A DNA stretch of 64,000 nucleotides from Niebla homalea (taxonomy: Eukaryota; Ascomycota; Lecanoromycetes; Lecanorales; Ramalinaceae), in contig JAHGAU010000020.1 of NCBI GenBank assembly GCA_019925105.1, positions 744,001-808,000 on the forward strand, given 5' to 3'. This document shows positions 22,434 through 32,653 of this stretch, one piece after another; the stretch's first letter is position 1; the number at the start of each line of letters is the position of its first letter. A program made the position numbers and the translations under genes. The notes under the pieces are model-generated. The model did no database searches. It saw only the letters and a program-made list of their open reading frames with translations, and was not told where the DNA came from.

Positions 22434-24458
22434 ATGAACAGCTTTCTCTACCTCTGCCTCGTAGCGCTCCCATATGTCAAGGCGTTTGCATCATCTCCCC
22501 CAGCAGCTCTGGCTGGACTGCTAGTTCCCAAAAATGCCGCAGTATGGCAACAAGCAATTGCATTGGACGCCGCGGGGAACCTCACAGATACGAATCAGCA
22601 ATCCTATCTGGACCTTGCCTGGTATCAGTTCCTGGAAAACAGTAGTCACAGTTATTTGTCAGGACGATACAGCTCATATGACGCGGGACCAGTAGCGTCT
22701 CAAATGCTTCAGGACAAACAGGCTTACCCAACGCGCTTCGACCAGGCGCAGGCCTCAGACCCTGGGCGAACTTCCAGTAAGCAAGGTAGAATTTCCATTC
22801 GAAGAGTCTCTCCTAATGTCGTTAAACCTTAGTTGTCATCGCATCAATTCCACAACAAACAATCAAGTCTTTTGGAGCCTCAGGTGCTTGGTGGCCTAAA
22901 CGATCTCAATTACTTCCCCTCGGAGCAGCAGCACAATCTGTCGCAACTGCTTTTTTCCAAAGATTGGCTCTATCTGAGTGGCTACCGTTACAACCTGGGC
23001 GCTAGCGGAGACAACGACAGTGTCGTTGTAACAACTGGTGGTGTTCCTGTAAGCAGAGGAGTCGAATCTTTTATGAAGACTGATGGTACCTTCGACTGGA
23101 ACCGTGATGGGCCAGGCACGTTCTACCTCAAGGCAGCCCAAGCCGCAAACGTATCATCCGTAACCTTCTTCGTAAATGCAGCACCCTCTGGCCTGAATGC
23201 AACCACTGCGAATTCTGCCCCTTGCGGTGGGACCCTGGAAACCACTGCAATACCAGCATTTGTGGCCTACATCGAAACGGTGCTAGCTCACTGGGCCGAC
23301 CAAGGGATAACAATTGATTATGTATCTCCGATGAACGAACCAGATGATTCATTTTCCAAATGCGCACAGGAGGGAATGGCCGTAAAACAGAGCGACCGTA
23401 CAGCAGTGTTCCAACAACTTCGGGCCGCTCTATCAGCCTCCAAATCAGCCGGTGTAAAGGCCGTAAAGATCATGGGCGATGAGACGAGCCAGATTGCCAG
23501 TCAAGCACTTACAAAGTACGGGAAATGGCTGCCTGCGACTATTACTGGCCGGTACATCGATGCTATTGCCGTGCACATGTACGATTGGCCGGATGATGCG
23601 ACCCTCTTGAACTATGCGCAGCTGATCAAGAACTCCTCGGTAGGAGGCTTTGCACCGCCCGTGAAAATGACGGAAATCTCCTCTTGGATGTCGGCATCCG
23701 GTATACATAGCGAATGGGGATGGACTGGGCCGTCAATCCTGAAGTCACAATACGACCCCACAATGTCCAGTGCGCTCGACATGGCCCGGATGATCTGGCA
23801 GTGGCTGACGCTTGTGAATGCCGAGTCCTTCGACTGGTGGACAGCTGTCAGCACCAGGTTGCCCTGCTCGCCCAGCACAGCTGCCAGCTGTGCCACCGCG
23901 GTCACGAATGATACGGGCTGGAACGACGCTCTGATTTACATAGACCCAAATTACCCCAGTACTAAGGACTACAACTTCTACCTAACCAAACGCTTCTGGG
24001 TCTTCCGACATTTCACTGTCTTCATTCGCCCGGACTCCGTACGATATGATATCCCTAACGAGGTGCTGCCGTACGGTACCGTTGCTGTGGCATCACTGGG
24101 CACGGACAATGTATGGCAGGCGACCTTTATAAACCGTAATGACACTGCTCAAGCCGTCACTATGAAGTTACCTGGAACAGGAGCAAAGGTTCAAAGCCTC
24201 ATACAAACGACTGATGATGTGGACTGGGGCAATCTGCAATTGCCACAAGTGACTTCGGATAACGCCATCTCGCTCAGGCTGCCAGCGCGTGGAGTGTTGA
24301 CTGTGCAATTTAGTGTCTCGGGGCCATTGAGCGGAAGACAAATCAAGGCTGGTGATAATGATGTGACAAAGCGTCGTAAGGACAGATTTGGTCGACCGAA
24401 CCATGAGGCTGTATTTGAAGCAGGAGGGTCTGAAAGTTATTCTCGAAGTAACTCATGA
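22434..24458 (+). CDS. glycoside hydrolase family 30-like secreted enzyme, with a single-base frameshift
   Basis: ATG at 22434 followed by a signal peptide (MNSFLYLCLVALPYVKAFA). Intron 22777-22832 (GTAAGC..CCTTAG, with CTAATG inside). The second exon reads QTIKSFGASGAWWP in one frame, then NDLNYFPSEQQHNLSQLL in another: an extra A in the AAA at 22898-22900 breaks the frame. Removing it gives about 655 residues. Both catalytic Glu codons expected in GH30 are visible, the acid/base in SPMNEPD (23337-23339) and the likely nucleophile in KMTEISSW (23673-23675), and a C-terminal beta region follows. The nearest theme I recall is fungal endo-beta-1,6-galactanase-like GH30, acting on extracellular polysaccharide. 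Either this is a young pseudogene or the extra base is a homopolymer error. It converges on the DJ-1-like gene. Confidence 0.8.
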
Positions 24459-24735
24459 TTCTACCTTCGATGTTGTCTCTTGGAGGCATGCTCTAACGAG
24501 CTTGGCATGAAACTCCCTCTTACGCATTGACGTCGAAGCGCACTGCTTGGATAGCGGGACCGTTTTATTGGGAATAAATTTGCAGCAGAGATATTCTCCT
24601 GATACAGTGGCCGTGTCTTATTTTTGAGCGCGTAGTGCACCCTCTCCGTCACCTAGAATCCGCCCATCAACTACAGCCCCATACTTAGAGTAGAGACCTC
24701 CCCATTCCAGCTCCCTCATCCCCAACTCTTCCAAT

Positions 24736-25425
24736 TCAGGATCTCTTCCATTGGTGCTCATTGATCTCGGCCGTCATCTCGGCAGGTCCACGTCCAGCCG
24801 TTAATTCAGCGACATACAGAGATGCGTCCAGTCCACACGTGACGCCGCCAGCAGTGACAATGTGGAGTCCATCCTTGCTCAAGCCCCCATCAACATACCT
24901 CGACACCTTGTCCTCATCAACACTACTAATGACATCGATAGACCCATCAATTTGGCGCAACTCGTCCAAGCACAGATGATGCGTCGTTGCTGACACTCCG
25001 GTCAGAGCTCCCGCAGCTGCCAGTAGAAGGCTCCCCGTGCACACTGAGAAGAGAATGCGAGGATCCTCATCATTCCCTTGCCTCGGTATTGAGAAAGCTC
25101 TGATGAAGTCAATGACCGAGCTGCGAGGTTCGTGGATGAGTTCGCGAATCCTCCCCCCCGGCACGATCAGAATGTCAAAGGAAGAGAGGCGTGCCAGAGC
25201 CTCCTCGTGACTCATGTCGACCTTCAAATTTAGAGGGATAGCACCAATCCCCACGTTTGGTTTATCGCCTATCACGTGGATCTTGAACGCCGGTTCCGGG
25301 TTGTTGGGGTCGGCACTGTATCGAGTGTCGGAAAGAAAGCTGAGGGGCCCGCAGATGTCGAGGATGTCGGCTCCATCGAAGACTAAGGCTGCTACTTGAT
25401 AGATCTTTTTCGATGGGTTTGCCAT
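24736..25425 (-). CDS. DJ-1/PfpI (class I glutamine amidotransferase-like) protein
   Basis: 229 residues, single exon, ATG at 25425. The fold's landmarks are in order: YQVAALVFDGADILDICGPL at the N-terminus (strand 1 and the acidic/Gly loop), DILIVPGG at about 85-92, the nucleophile elbow FSVCTGSLLLAAAGAL with the likely catalytic Cys, TTHHLCLDEL, then IVTAGGVTCGLDASLYVAEL. The family includes isonitrile hydratases, glyoxalase-like and chaperone members; DxxGP near the start and the C-terminal AGGVxxGLD resemble the isonitrile hydratase/AraC-associated subgroup. The substrate cannot be read. No signal peptide; probably cytosolic. Confidence 0.88.
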   Translation of the reverse strand: MANPSKKIYQVAALVFDGADILDICGPLSFLSDTRYSADPNNPEPAFKIHVIGDKPNVGIGAIPLNLKVDMSHEEALARLSSFDILIVPGGRIRELIHEPRSSVIDFIRAFSIPRQGNDEDPRILFSVCTGSLLLAAAGALTGVSATTHHLCLDELRQIDGSIDVISSVDEDKVSRYVDGGLSKDGLHIVTAGGVTCGLDASLYVAELTAGRGPAEMTAEINEHQWKRS

Positions 25426-26499
25426 CTGGAAGGCGTCTGAAGAGTCACAGGGTAGCGTTGTGTGAGGCTTGAAACAGTACGAATCTTGCGGTCGCGAGAA
25501 GAGCGGAAGAGCTGTAGAGCTTGACTTGTTGATCTGCTGGACACCAAGATACGAGAGCTATAGTATGAGAGTCTAACGCCCCCTTGGCAATGGATTTCGG
25601 ACCAATTGATGCAACTCGAGATACTCGTGCCAATAAGCCGATCAATGTGTGGGAGTTCACGGACTTCTCTGTATGCTTGTGACCTTATTTATATCCCAGA
25701 AGCGACAGGTTTTACTCAGCGTGATGAGGTCCTTGGCTCACCGCTATTTCACCGTATGCCCGTAGTCCGAAGGCCAATATGCAACAGGATGATGAAGGAG
25801 ATGACACCATTAACTAAAATTGGTATAGCGCTCACGGTGCATTCCTTGGCGCTGTCATTCACGAAGCAATGTCCCAGTGAAGTCATGAAAAGTGTGCTGG
25901 GGTTTTATCAGTACTTATTACGACGTTCTCTGAGCTTTATCACCCTATTGAGCCCAAAGTCTGGAAGTTGTGACTGGGCTGCAAGGAATCCCACAGGATT
26001 TTGCAATGGAGGGATGAATCACCAATGCGCTTGGGCAACTTTTTTCTGTGATAATGTTCCAATCGTCGCTCAATTCTCGCCAAGCTTGTAAGTCTTTGTA
26101 ATCGACGAGCATGTCTATTACACTATTGATACTCCTGGGGACTGTCGACTTCGTTGCCTGCCAAATTGGCGCACGCACCCACGACGTGCCTGCAGGCTGC
26201 CGATCGCCAAAACGTCATTCTTCAAGGTTTTGCGATACTCTATCTGGAATTTCTCTACCGTAATCTCGTACTCTATTTGCTGAATGAACCAGAGTCTCGG
26301 CCCGCTGTAATTTAAGATGTTGCCTCGGCTGCACCTGCAGTTAGGAGGAGCTTCACCCCCGCCAGAAATTTCTTGGGTCGTTAAACTTGGACAAGATAGT
26401 AGGTAAATACTCTGTCGATGATGAAATGGCCCTGAAGGTATTGCTCAACTTTGTCGTTTGACACTTTTCTAGCTGAAACCTCATGGCATCTACCTCTCC
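25426..26499. other. no gene seen
   Basis: Upstream region of the DJ-1-like gene and the sequence beyond the end of the GTPase relic. No supported coding frame. Confidence 0.45.
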
Positions 26500-27200
26500 C
26501 TACATTTCCTCGTATTCTCTCCTCAGATCCTGGTTGTGGTCGAGAACATCATCAAGCTTGCCGAAACATTCGTATCGATTTGCCAGAAGCTGTCGATTCC
26601 CCTTTCCTCAGCACCTCTATATCTGCCAGCACTTTTCTCATATTAGCGCTCAAATCGTTGTAGGCTTGTACTCGGGCGGCCGCCTTCATCAGCTGTCCAC
26701 CACCCATCCTGAACTTGTCTTGAAACTGCAAGATGACTGGTCTCTTTGGTATGAGCGCTTTTACAATGCGTCTGGCCGTCGGGGGCGTATTATGGTGATC
26801 CGTAACCTTGGCCCCGTGACTGAGCATATCCCGCCAATACTTTGATTCGCGCTGTGATATCTGCTTTCGACCTTCTGCTTCGTCGCTGAGGCTGTTCAAA
26901 TGATTGTCGCGATGATCACGTGGGCATAGGCCTCTTCTCCGCAGGTTTTCTTGAAAAGTCGCAGTCGTCTTTGTTATTTGTATTCAGTCCACGGCGGCCC
27001 ATGCATGATACGCTCACTGAGTGGAGGAGCTGCATGTACCTGGGTGAGCTGATGGGGCGGTTTCCAATGAACACCCGGCAGATCGTCCCAGCCGCTTTCT
27101 AATCTGGCAACCTCGCTGTCGGTGGATCGTTGCTGCCGGTCAAAGCTCTCGACCAGTGCCGTTTCTGAATTGTAGTAGCGGCGTTTTCGTCTCGGGTGCA
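26500..27200 (-). pseudogene. decayed fungal G-domain (AIG1-like) GTPase, C-terminal part
   Basis: Pieces of one family occur in order on the minus strand but in different frames: a G3-like region (SFDRQQRSTDSEVARLE, near 27135-27090), LFKKTCGEEAYAHVIIATII (ends about 26910), SDEAEGRKQISQRESKYWRD, then MLSHGAKVTDHHNTPPTARR and PKRPVILQFQDKFRMGGGQL (to about 26640), and a coiled-coil end LDDVLDHNQDLRREYEEM (to 26502). At least two frame changes are needed: a base missing after IATII near 26900, and one extra near 26552. The P-loop is not found upstream. These proteins are P-loop GTPases common in Pezizomycotina accessory DNA. Confidence 0.65.
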
Positions 27201-27242
27201 ATCGTCTACTTACAGTTCTGCAGTCGCTTAAACCTGATATTT

Positions 27243-27292
27243 GGCCGGCCGTGACCTATTTCTCGATGGCCGGTCGTGACCTCTTTCTCGAT
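27243..27292. repeat. 25-bp tandem duplication
   Basis: GGCCGGCCGTGACCTATTTC at 27243 and GGCCGGTCGTGACCTCTTTC at 27268 begin two adjacent 25-bp units differing at two positions. It lies just beyond the decayed GTPase. Confidence 0.75.
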
Positions 27293-29049
27293 GGCCGCGA
27301 AGCTCTCATAGTAAGAACAGTCGGTAAACAGTAGTGGTATTGGTAATGATAGAAGTCTTGTATACAGAATCGAGCAGAGCGGATTCTGATATGCCGATGG
27401 TCAATACTGTGTACGGCAGCGTTACCATTTCCGTCAGCAAGCACAGGGATAATCTTCTTTCCCCCTCCCCCAAGATCAGATATTGCAACCTGGGATGAAG
27501 CGGGCGGCAGATAGAGTGTAGTTCAGCCGCTGGCTAATTTGCCGCTCCTAAGGTCCCATGCGAGGGAATTCAGAGATTTGTGTGGGCTAGCTCCCCCAAA
27601 TTTGCTCACTCACCTGATTCCTCAAGGGTACTCAAGTGCATAGCTCTAACCTGGAAAGCCCCCAGTCTCTTGCTTGTGCAAAGGGTGTTCTCAGCCCTGG
27701 GCTTTACCTGGCAGTCGTAGCCGGGCTGCGCTGGTAGGGACCACGACACTGAGGGGTCTTGTAATTCAGGTCTGAGACTGACCTATCAAATCACTGTAAA
27801 CACACAAATTCCCGTATACACGTGGCCTGAATTGAGCACATTATTCACTAGCTTCGGATCGTGATCACACACGCAATGCCGCAAGAGCCTTAGCAGTCCC
27901 GGAGCCGGGGGTCGTTCCTTTTTCTAGCCTAAGATCGTCAGTTGGTCAGAAGTGACTGGTCAGCTTCAGTGTCGCAGCTGTCAGAATTTACTAAATCGAT
28001 GAGCTTAATTGCCTTGTTAACATCTGCATTTACCTACGCTTTTATGGTTTCTTGAAACGTGTGGCATTGACCCCCAGTGATTGGTGATCGAAGTCGGTGG
28101 ACTAAGACAAATGTGGATGAATCTCCATGCACGTACCCTCGCTTTGTTGTCGCAAGGGTAAACATTATCTTCACGGTCACGATAAGGATGGCACACGTGG
28201 TGCGTTGCAACAGCCGTTAGCAACAAGTCTTGAAGCTGCTGAATCCGAAATCTGGGAATGAAAGGCACGGCCTTCGCTATATTATGAATTTAGTCTTCGA
28301 ATTGGGACGAGCACAGATCGATGTGTTGTTCAAGCGCGAGTCATGTGTGCTACGGCTTTTTTCGAACATGTTAAACTCTCCGCCCAATCACGATAATTAT
28401 AACGTAAACCCTTCCCAGCAAAGTAACATCAATGAGCAGCAGACGGAGATGAGCGGTCGCCATTGTTATGGAGCTGCAGATGAATTCCATTTATGTCAGA
28501 GTCCAGCTATGATCGACACATCCCCCTCTCCAAACAATTGGAGCTTTGAGGCGGTGTGGGCTGGTAGCTTGTGTCCACCTCTCCAAAGGATGAGAACTTT
28601 GAGGCCGTGTGGACTAATCAACGTGGATAGCAGAATAACACACAGCAGCTGCTGTGGGTGTCACAAACATTTGGCTGGAATGCAAAGCACGAATTTGCGA
28701 GATTACTCTTTGACAATCAAATGAAGCATTAACAACTCTCGGCAGACTTGAGATCACGACCTCAAAGATGTGGAGAATCGGCACCCTATATGCCCGTATG
28801 CAGTCAAACCACTACGCCTGCATCATGAGCCGTCCCTTTCATGCATTGTAGTTTATCATTACTGTATACGGCTTGTTCGCACATTCATGTCGGAAGTTGA
28901 GTCGCCGCCCCGTTTTCCCTTCAATATATAAGAAGCGAGGTCCTCTGCTTCAAATTGTTTTTCATCCCATTCATCTTTCCTCGTCATCATCAGTCAAAGC
29001 CTTCAGAATCACAAGACCAAGTACACCCACTCAGCCTACTTTGAACACA
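27293..29049. promoter_or_regulatory. gene-free stretch ending in a TATA-containing promoter
   Basis: No supported gene. A short direct repeat (CTCTCCAAA...CTTTGAGGC-GTGTGG) occurs twice about 50 bp apart near 28526 and 28578. At the right end, ATATATAAG at 28924-28932 lies about 118 bp before the ATG of the small secreted protein gene and fits a TATA box. Confidence 0.45.
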
Positions 29050-29404
29050 ATGCAATCCACCTTCAAACTCCTCGCCCTTGCCGCCTGCGCAGTGACGGTG
29101 GCTGCCGATGCAACCATCCAGTTCTGCGACACGCAGAGTTGCACTGGCAACTGCAACACTCAAACCGTTCCGGGGGACGGATCATGCCGTGAGCTCGGCG
29201 GAATCAGCAGCGCCGAGACAATGAGCCTGGACCCTGGCTGTAGCGGTATGCGTGTCCAATATTTCCGAATGTCTTTTTGGCTGAAGCGGTGGTCCTACAG
29301 TGACGGTGTACACCGACTCCACCTGCTCAGTTGACCCATTCACGGCGGGACAGGGCGCGTGCGTCGCAGCTCCGACCCTGTCTTCTTTCTCATATGATTG
29401 TTAG
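29050..29404 (+). CDS. small secreted cysteine-containing protein
   Basis: Predicted join(29050..29245, 29301..29404), 99 residues. The 55-nt intron has GTATGC and CTACAG ends and splices to keep the frame. A signal peptide (MQSTFKLLALAACAVTVAAD) is followed by a short mature protein with eight Cys, including QFCDTQSCTGNCNTQ, GDGSC, DPGC, STCS, GAC and a C-terminal Cys. Size, secretion signal and Cys content fit secreted effector-like or cell-surface proteins of fungi. No enzyme motif is seen. Without the splice the frame would continue only to 29334 and lose the last Cys residues. Confidence 0.75.
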
Positions 29405-30785
29405 AGGGCATACAAGAGGAGGCGATGTGCAGATGGATTCGAGAAAGGCGCCGTCAGTGCTGCGGCTGGAATAGCTTGCGCGGGTGAAAGGGTCTGGAAG
29501 ATGTAGATTTTGACTGCAACGCTTGTTCTATCCAACTTTGGTCACTCATTAGACCAGTGGAAGACACGACCAGAAAGCGAGAGATATGACTGGGTGCCAA
29601 ATGACCAGGTTCTGTGTCGCGCTTCCCTCATTTCCAGTCTTTGAATTAGACCGGCAGCTAGCGCAAAGGAGTATGGTCGAGAGTCTTTATATCAAAGCTT
29701 CATATATCCGGGATTCCCTACATAGTAGAGCGGGCCCGTGGTTCTTAACGATTGATGTTTTATAGAAGCTAGAACCTATACTGTGAATTTAACGACATCA
29801 GGCTGAACTGTGACGCAACGACCACCAAGATGAAAAGTTACCAATGAGACCGAAGGTAAATATTGTACTACCTTGTAGACTCGTAGCTGCTGTTACTATG
29901 AAAGGGTACCTGGTAAAGTTGACAACATCTGAGTAAGTGCCATCCAAATGATCGCCGAAACCGCCTGTGATCGGAAAGATCTCCAGTAAAACTGATACGT
30001 AAAGGTTATCAATGAGGATCACCACCGCGTAGAAATGCTGTCCTGAAGTTGATATATAGGGGAAATCAAACCTTCCTGTATCAGATACAGCCGTTCATCT
30101 ATTCATGGGTGACCTTCTCAACGAAATCGTCTACATGCATAAAGATCTGAAGCCTTTATCGTTTGTTAGAGTGCAGAGGCAGGGGTAGCCCATGAATGCA
30201 TGCGAGTAACTAAGAACACTAAAGTACAGAAGGTAAAGGCGCGAAGGGGCCTGAGAGCCCGGTACTAGTGGTGTTGATGGTGATGTCAAGGGTGGTGCCA
30301 AGCCGGTGTTGTAGCTAGTGTTGAGCCTCAGCTCAGGTCCGGATCTGCACCGTGACATGGCTGAAAAAACCTTGGCAAAGAATCGATCTCTTAGCAAAGG
30401 CCATGGGAATGGACTTTCTGAATGTCTGGCATGGTTTTTGATCAACCGGTTTCAGGTTTCGATAACTACCGTCCGTCACCAACGCGGCGATGTCTTCAAA
30501 AGACTGGCCAGATATGAACAAGACTAGAGTTGGGCGAGGCGATGTATGTTGAAGTTAAGAGCACAGCATTAATTACTGCTTTGATTGGTAACAACAACAA
30601 GCAGATCATGTTCAAATCCTTAGTGGATTATCGATTCCTATCTTCAGCACGGACGGAGATGCTACATAAGAAAATGCTACCAATACTGGAAACTTCGAAT
30701 GTCTTCGAAGGGCCGGCCTACTGAGCATTCCACGACTGTGCCAACCAGGACAACCATATCATAGAATTTTCCGCAAGATAGCGCA
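29405..30785. other. no gene seen
   Basis: Short frames only. A minus-strand frame at 29798-30025 has hydrophobic stretches, but no motif supports it. Confidence 0.4.
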
Positions 30786-31611
30786 TCACCGACGCCTGGG
30801 GCCAGACGGCCCACCAAGATGATTATTCAGGATCTCGCGCAGCAAGAACCTTAGCATCCCACCTGCATACGCCGATTTCTTGGGAAAGTATTTCCCTTCG
30901 CTGATGGTGTAACTTTGCAACTCTTCTAAGGAGGTGAACTGTTTGGCATAACGGCCCGTGCGTCCATGATCAACCAGATCGACGAGGTTGATGAATTTCG
31001 TCTTGAAAATCTGCTCTCGATGAGACTTGGATTAGCCTTGATCTAAGCTCCTCATTTTAATAGCAGGATATTGGTAAGTAGTATTGCGAGAGGCCAATGT
31101 CCACAAAGACCAACCTCTTTGGCCTCCTTCACATTCCCAGGTAGCGGATCGATATTCAACGCCCGGGACAGCCCACGCCAGGACTTAATACTGTCCACAT
31201 CGGTCCCGTAGAGGGTATTGAACTCTTGCACCAAAGCATCCTTGAACTCCTCATGCGCTTTTTTGCGCTCTGGATTCTTGCGCTCCCATTCGAAGAAGTC
31301 GCACAGGCGATAGAATTCGCCGGTCGACGACGCATTCCGACGAAAGCGGAATGCTGGGTACTGGGCGAAAAAGCCATCGAGGTGACCCGCTGGAGCATCA
31401 TTCTTCCATGCCCTTGTCTTGGTGGTCCCCTTCCCACTTTTTGTGGTGCCCTTTTGTGTGGGAAATCTCTAGCCGGTAATCAGTCCACAGCCCACAATTG
31501 GACAAATCGAGAATGGGAAGCGCTCACTTTGCCCCGCACGTGGGGAAACTTGCAACTCGTCCCGTACCGACAGGTACCGGACTCAGCAAATTGGTAGCAG
31601 AAATCTGTCAT
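30786..31611 (-). CDS. CCCH zinc-finger protein of a fungal family
   Basis: Predicted complement(join(30786..31010, 31115..31468, 31528..31611)), 220 residues. Exon 1 begins MTDFCYQFAESGTCRYGTSC and gives a C-x8-C-x5-C-x3-H zinc finger (Cys5, Cys14, Cys20, His24). Intron 1 is GTGAGC..GGCTAG. Exon 2 carries HLDGFFAQYPAFRF, STGEFYRLCDFFEW, FNTLYGTDVDSIKSWRGLSR and ALNIDPLPGNVKE. Intron 2 has a weak donor (GTTGGT), a GCTAATC branch-like site and acceptor GCAG. Exon 3 carries FINLVDLVDHGRTGRYAK, SYTISEGKYFPKKSAYAGG and LRFLLREILNNHL. From memory this is a recurrent C3H1-domain family of Dothideomycetes without an assigned function; RNA binding is plausible from the finger alone. It looks intact among relics. 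Confidence 0.75.
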
Positions 31612-32161
31612 CGTAGCTAACAGGATCCTGATCCTGAATCAGCCTGCTATACGGTGATATCCCTCTGCACAGTGGTCGATATAGGGGTAAAGGATGATCT
31701 CAAGGCGAAAGACGATGCTCCGTCATGTTTCAAGTCGGCATTAAACCTGTCACTGCAGCTTCATATTCCCAGAATTTGCGACCCATTGCAAGTTCCCCAC
31801 CGTCCAGGCACCGTGCCTAATTTGGTCCAAATCGACGATCTTGAAAGCTCAGGAAATGTCCCTTTGGCTAAAGCTTCGGGCACCCGCAGATGACCTGCGC
31901 CGAGATCGGCAGTGTGCAGGGTGAAGCAAACAGATGCGGGGCTGACCCACAGCCATTCGGCTCAAACTGAGGCTTCGGACTCGCTTCACACGTCGGAGCA
32001 AATTGCAAGGCGGATTTGTATTACGTTTGTGACAAGTCGGATTATACCAAAACATGCCCGTGTGATTGCTATGATCTCTTCGGCCCTTCCATATCACATA
32101 AGCAGCGCTTTGTGTACTCTTCAAGAAAAGACGATGGTTCGTCCCCCACTGGTTTGAACTC
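31612..32161. other. no gene seen
   Basis: Upstream of the CCCH gene and of the recognisable methyltransferase relic. The N-terminal part of the methyltransferase was expected here, but I could not recognise it. Confidence 0.4.
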
Positions 32162-32653
32162 ATGTTCTTTGACGTCGGCAAAGGTTTCATCACGAGGCCG
32201 CTACACTCGGGAAACAGCATCCCCAACTTCCAGGTCGATTCGTTGTCCGAGACCTTTTCCCCCGTGACATCGGAGATCAACCACGACGGCATCGTTGCCA
32301 TGGCGCACGCTTTCTTCACATCGCAGCCACTCAGAGGGGGCTCGGGTCTGTTACCTTGCCCTCATGTTGAACGACTGGGATGACGGGCAATGCAACATCA
32401 TCCTGTCGCAGCTGGGGCAGGCCATGGATCGGGATTCCAGCAGAATTCTTATCAATCAGTCGTCTTTCCGACACAGGATCTGATGCCCTTCATAGATCAT
32501 CAGAATTTCCATATGATGGTCTCATTCAGTGCAATGAAACGCAGGAAGGTGCAGGCTCGGGGACTGCTTGATAAGGCTGGGCTTAAGACTCACCGGATCT
32601 TCCACGCGGCTGATGAGGCTAGTAAGTGCATTGTGGAAGCAGTAACCCAGTGA
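32162..32653 (+). pseudogene. decayed O-methyltransferase (COMT-like), C-terminal part
   Basis: Three frames together carry the C-terminal half of a plant/fungal-type SAM-dependent O-methyltransferase: MFFDVGKGFITRPLHSG..., VAMAHAFFTSQPLRG (frame 1); ARVCYLALMLNDWDDGQCN and ILSQLGQAMDRDSSRILINQ (frame 2); DLMPFIDHQNFHMMVSFSAM and RGLLDKAGLKTHRIFHAADE (frame 3). The DWDD block matches the HDW.D motif with the catalytic region of the family. The first shift falls in GGGGG at about 32335-32339 and the second near 32460. No intact N-terminal dimerisation domain is seen. Such enzymes usually act in secondary metabolism. Confidence 0.65.

Noticed and set aside
25606..26091. 161-codon plus-strand frame
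   Set aside because: No recognisable motif, and it overlaps the promoter side of the DJ-1-like gene; composition is not gene-like.
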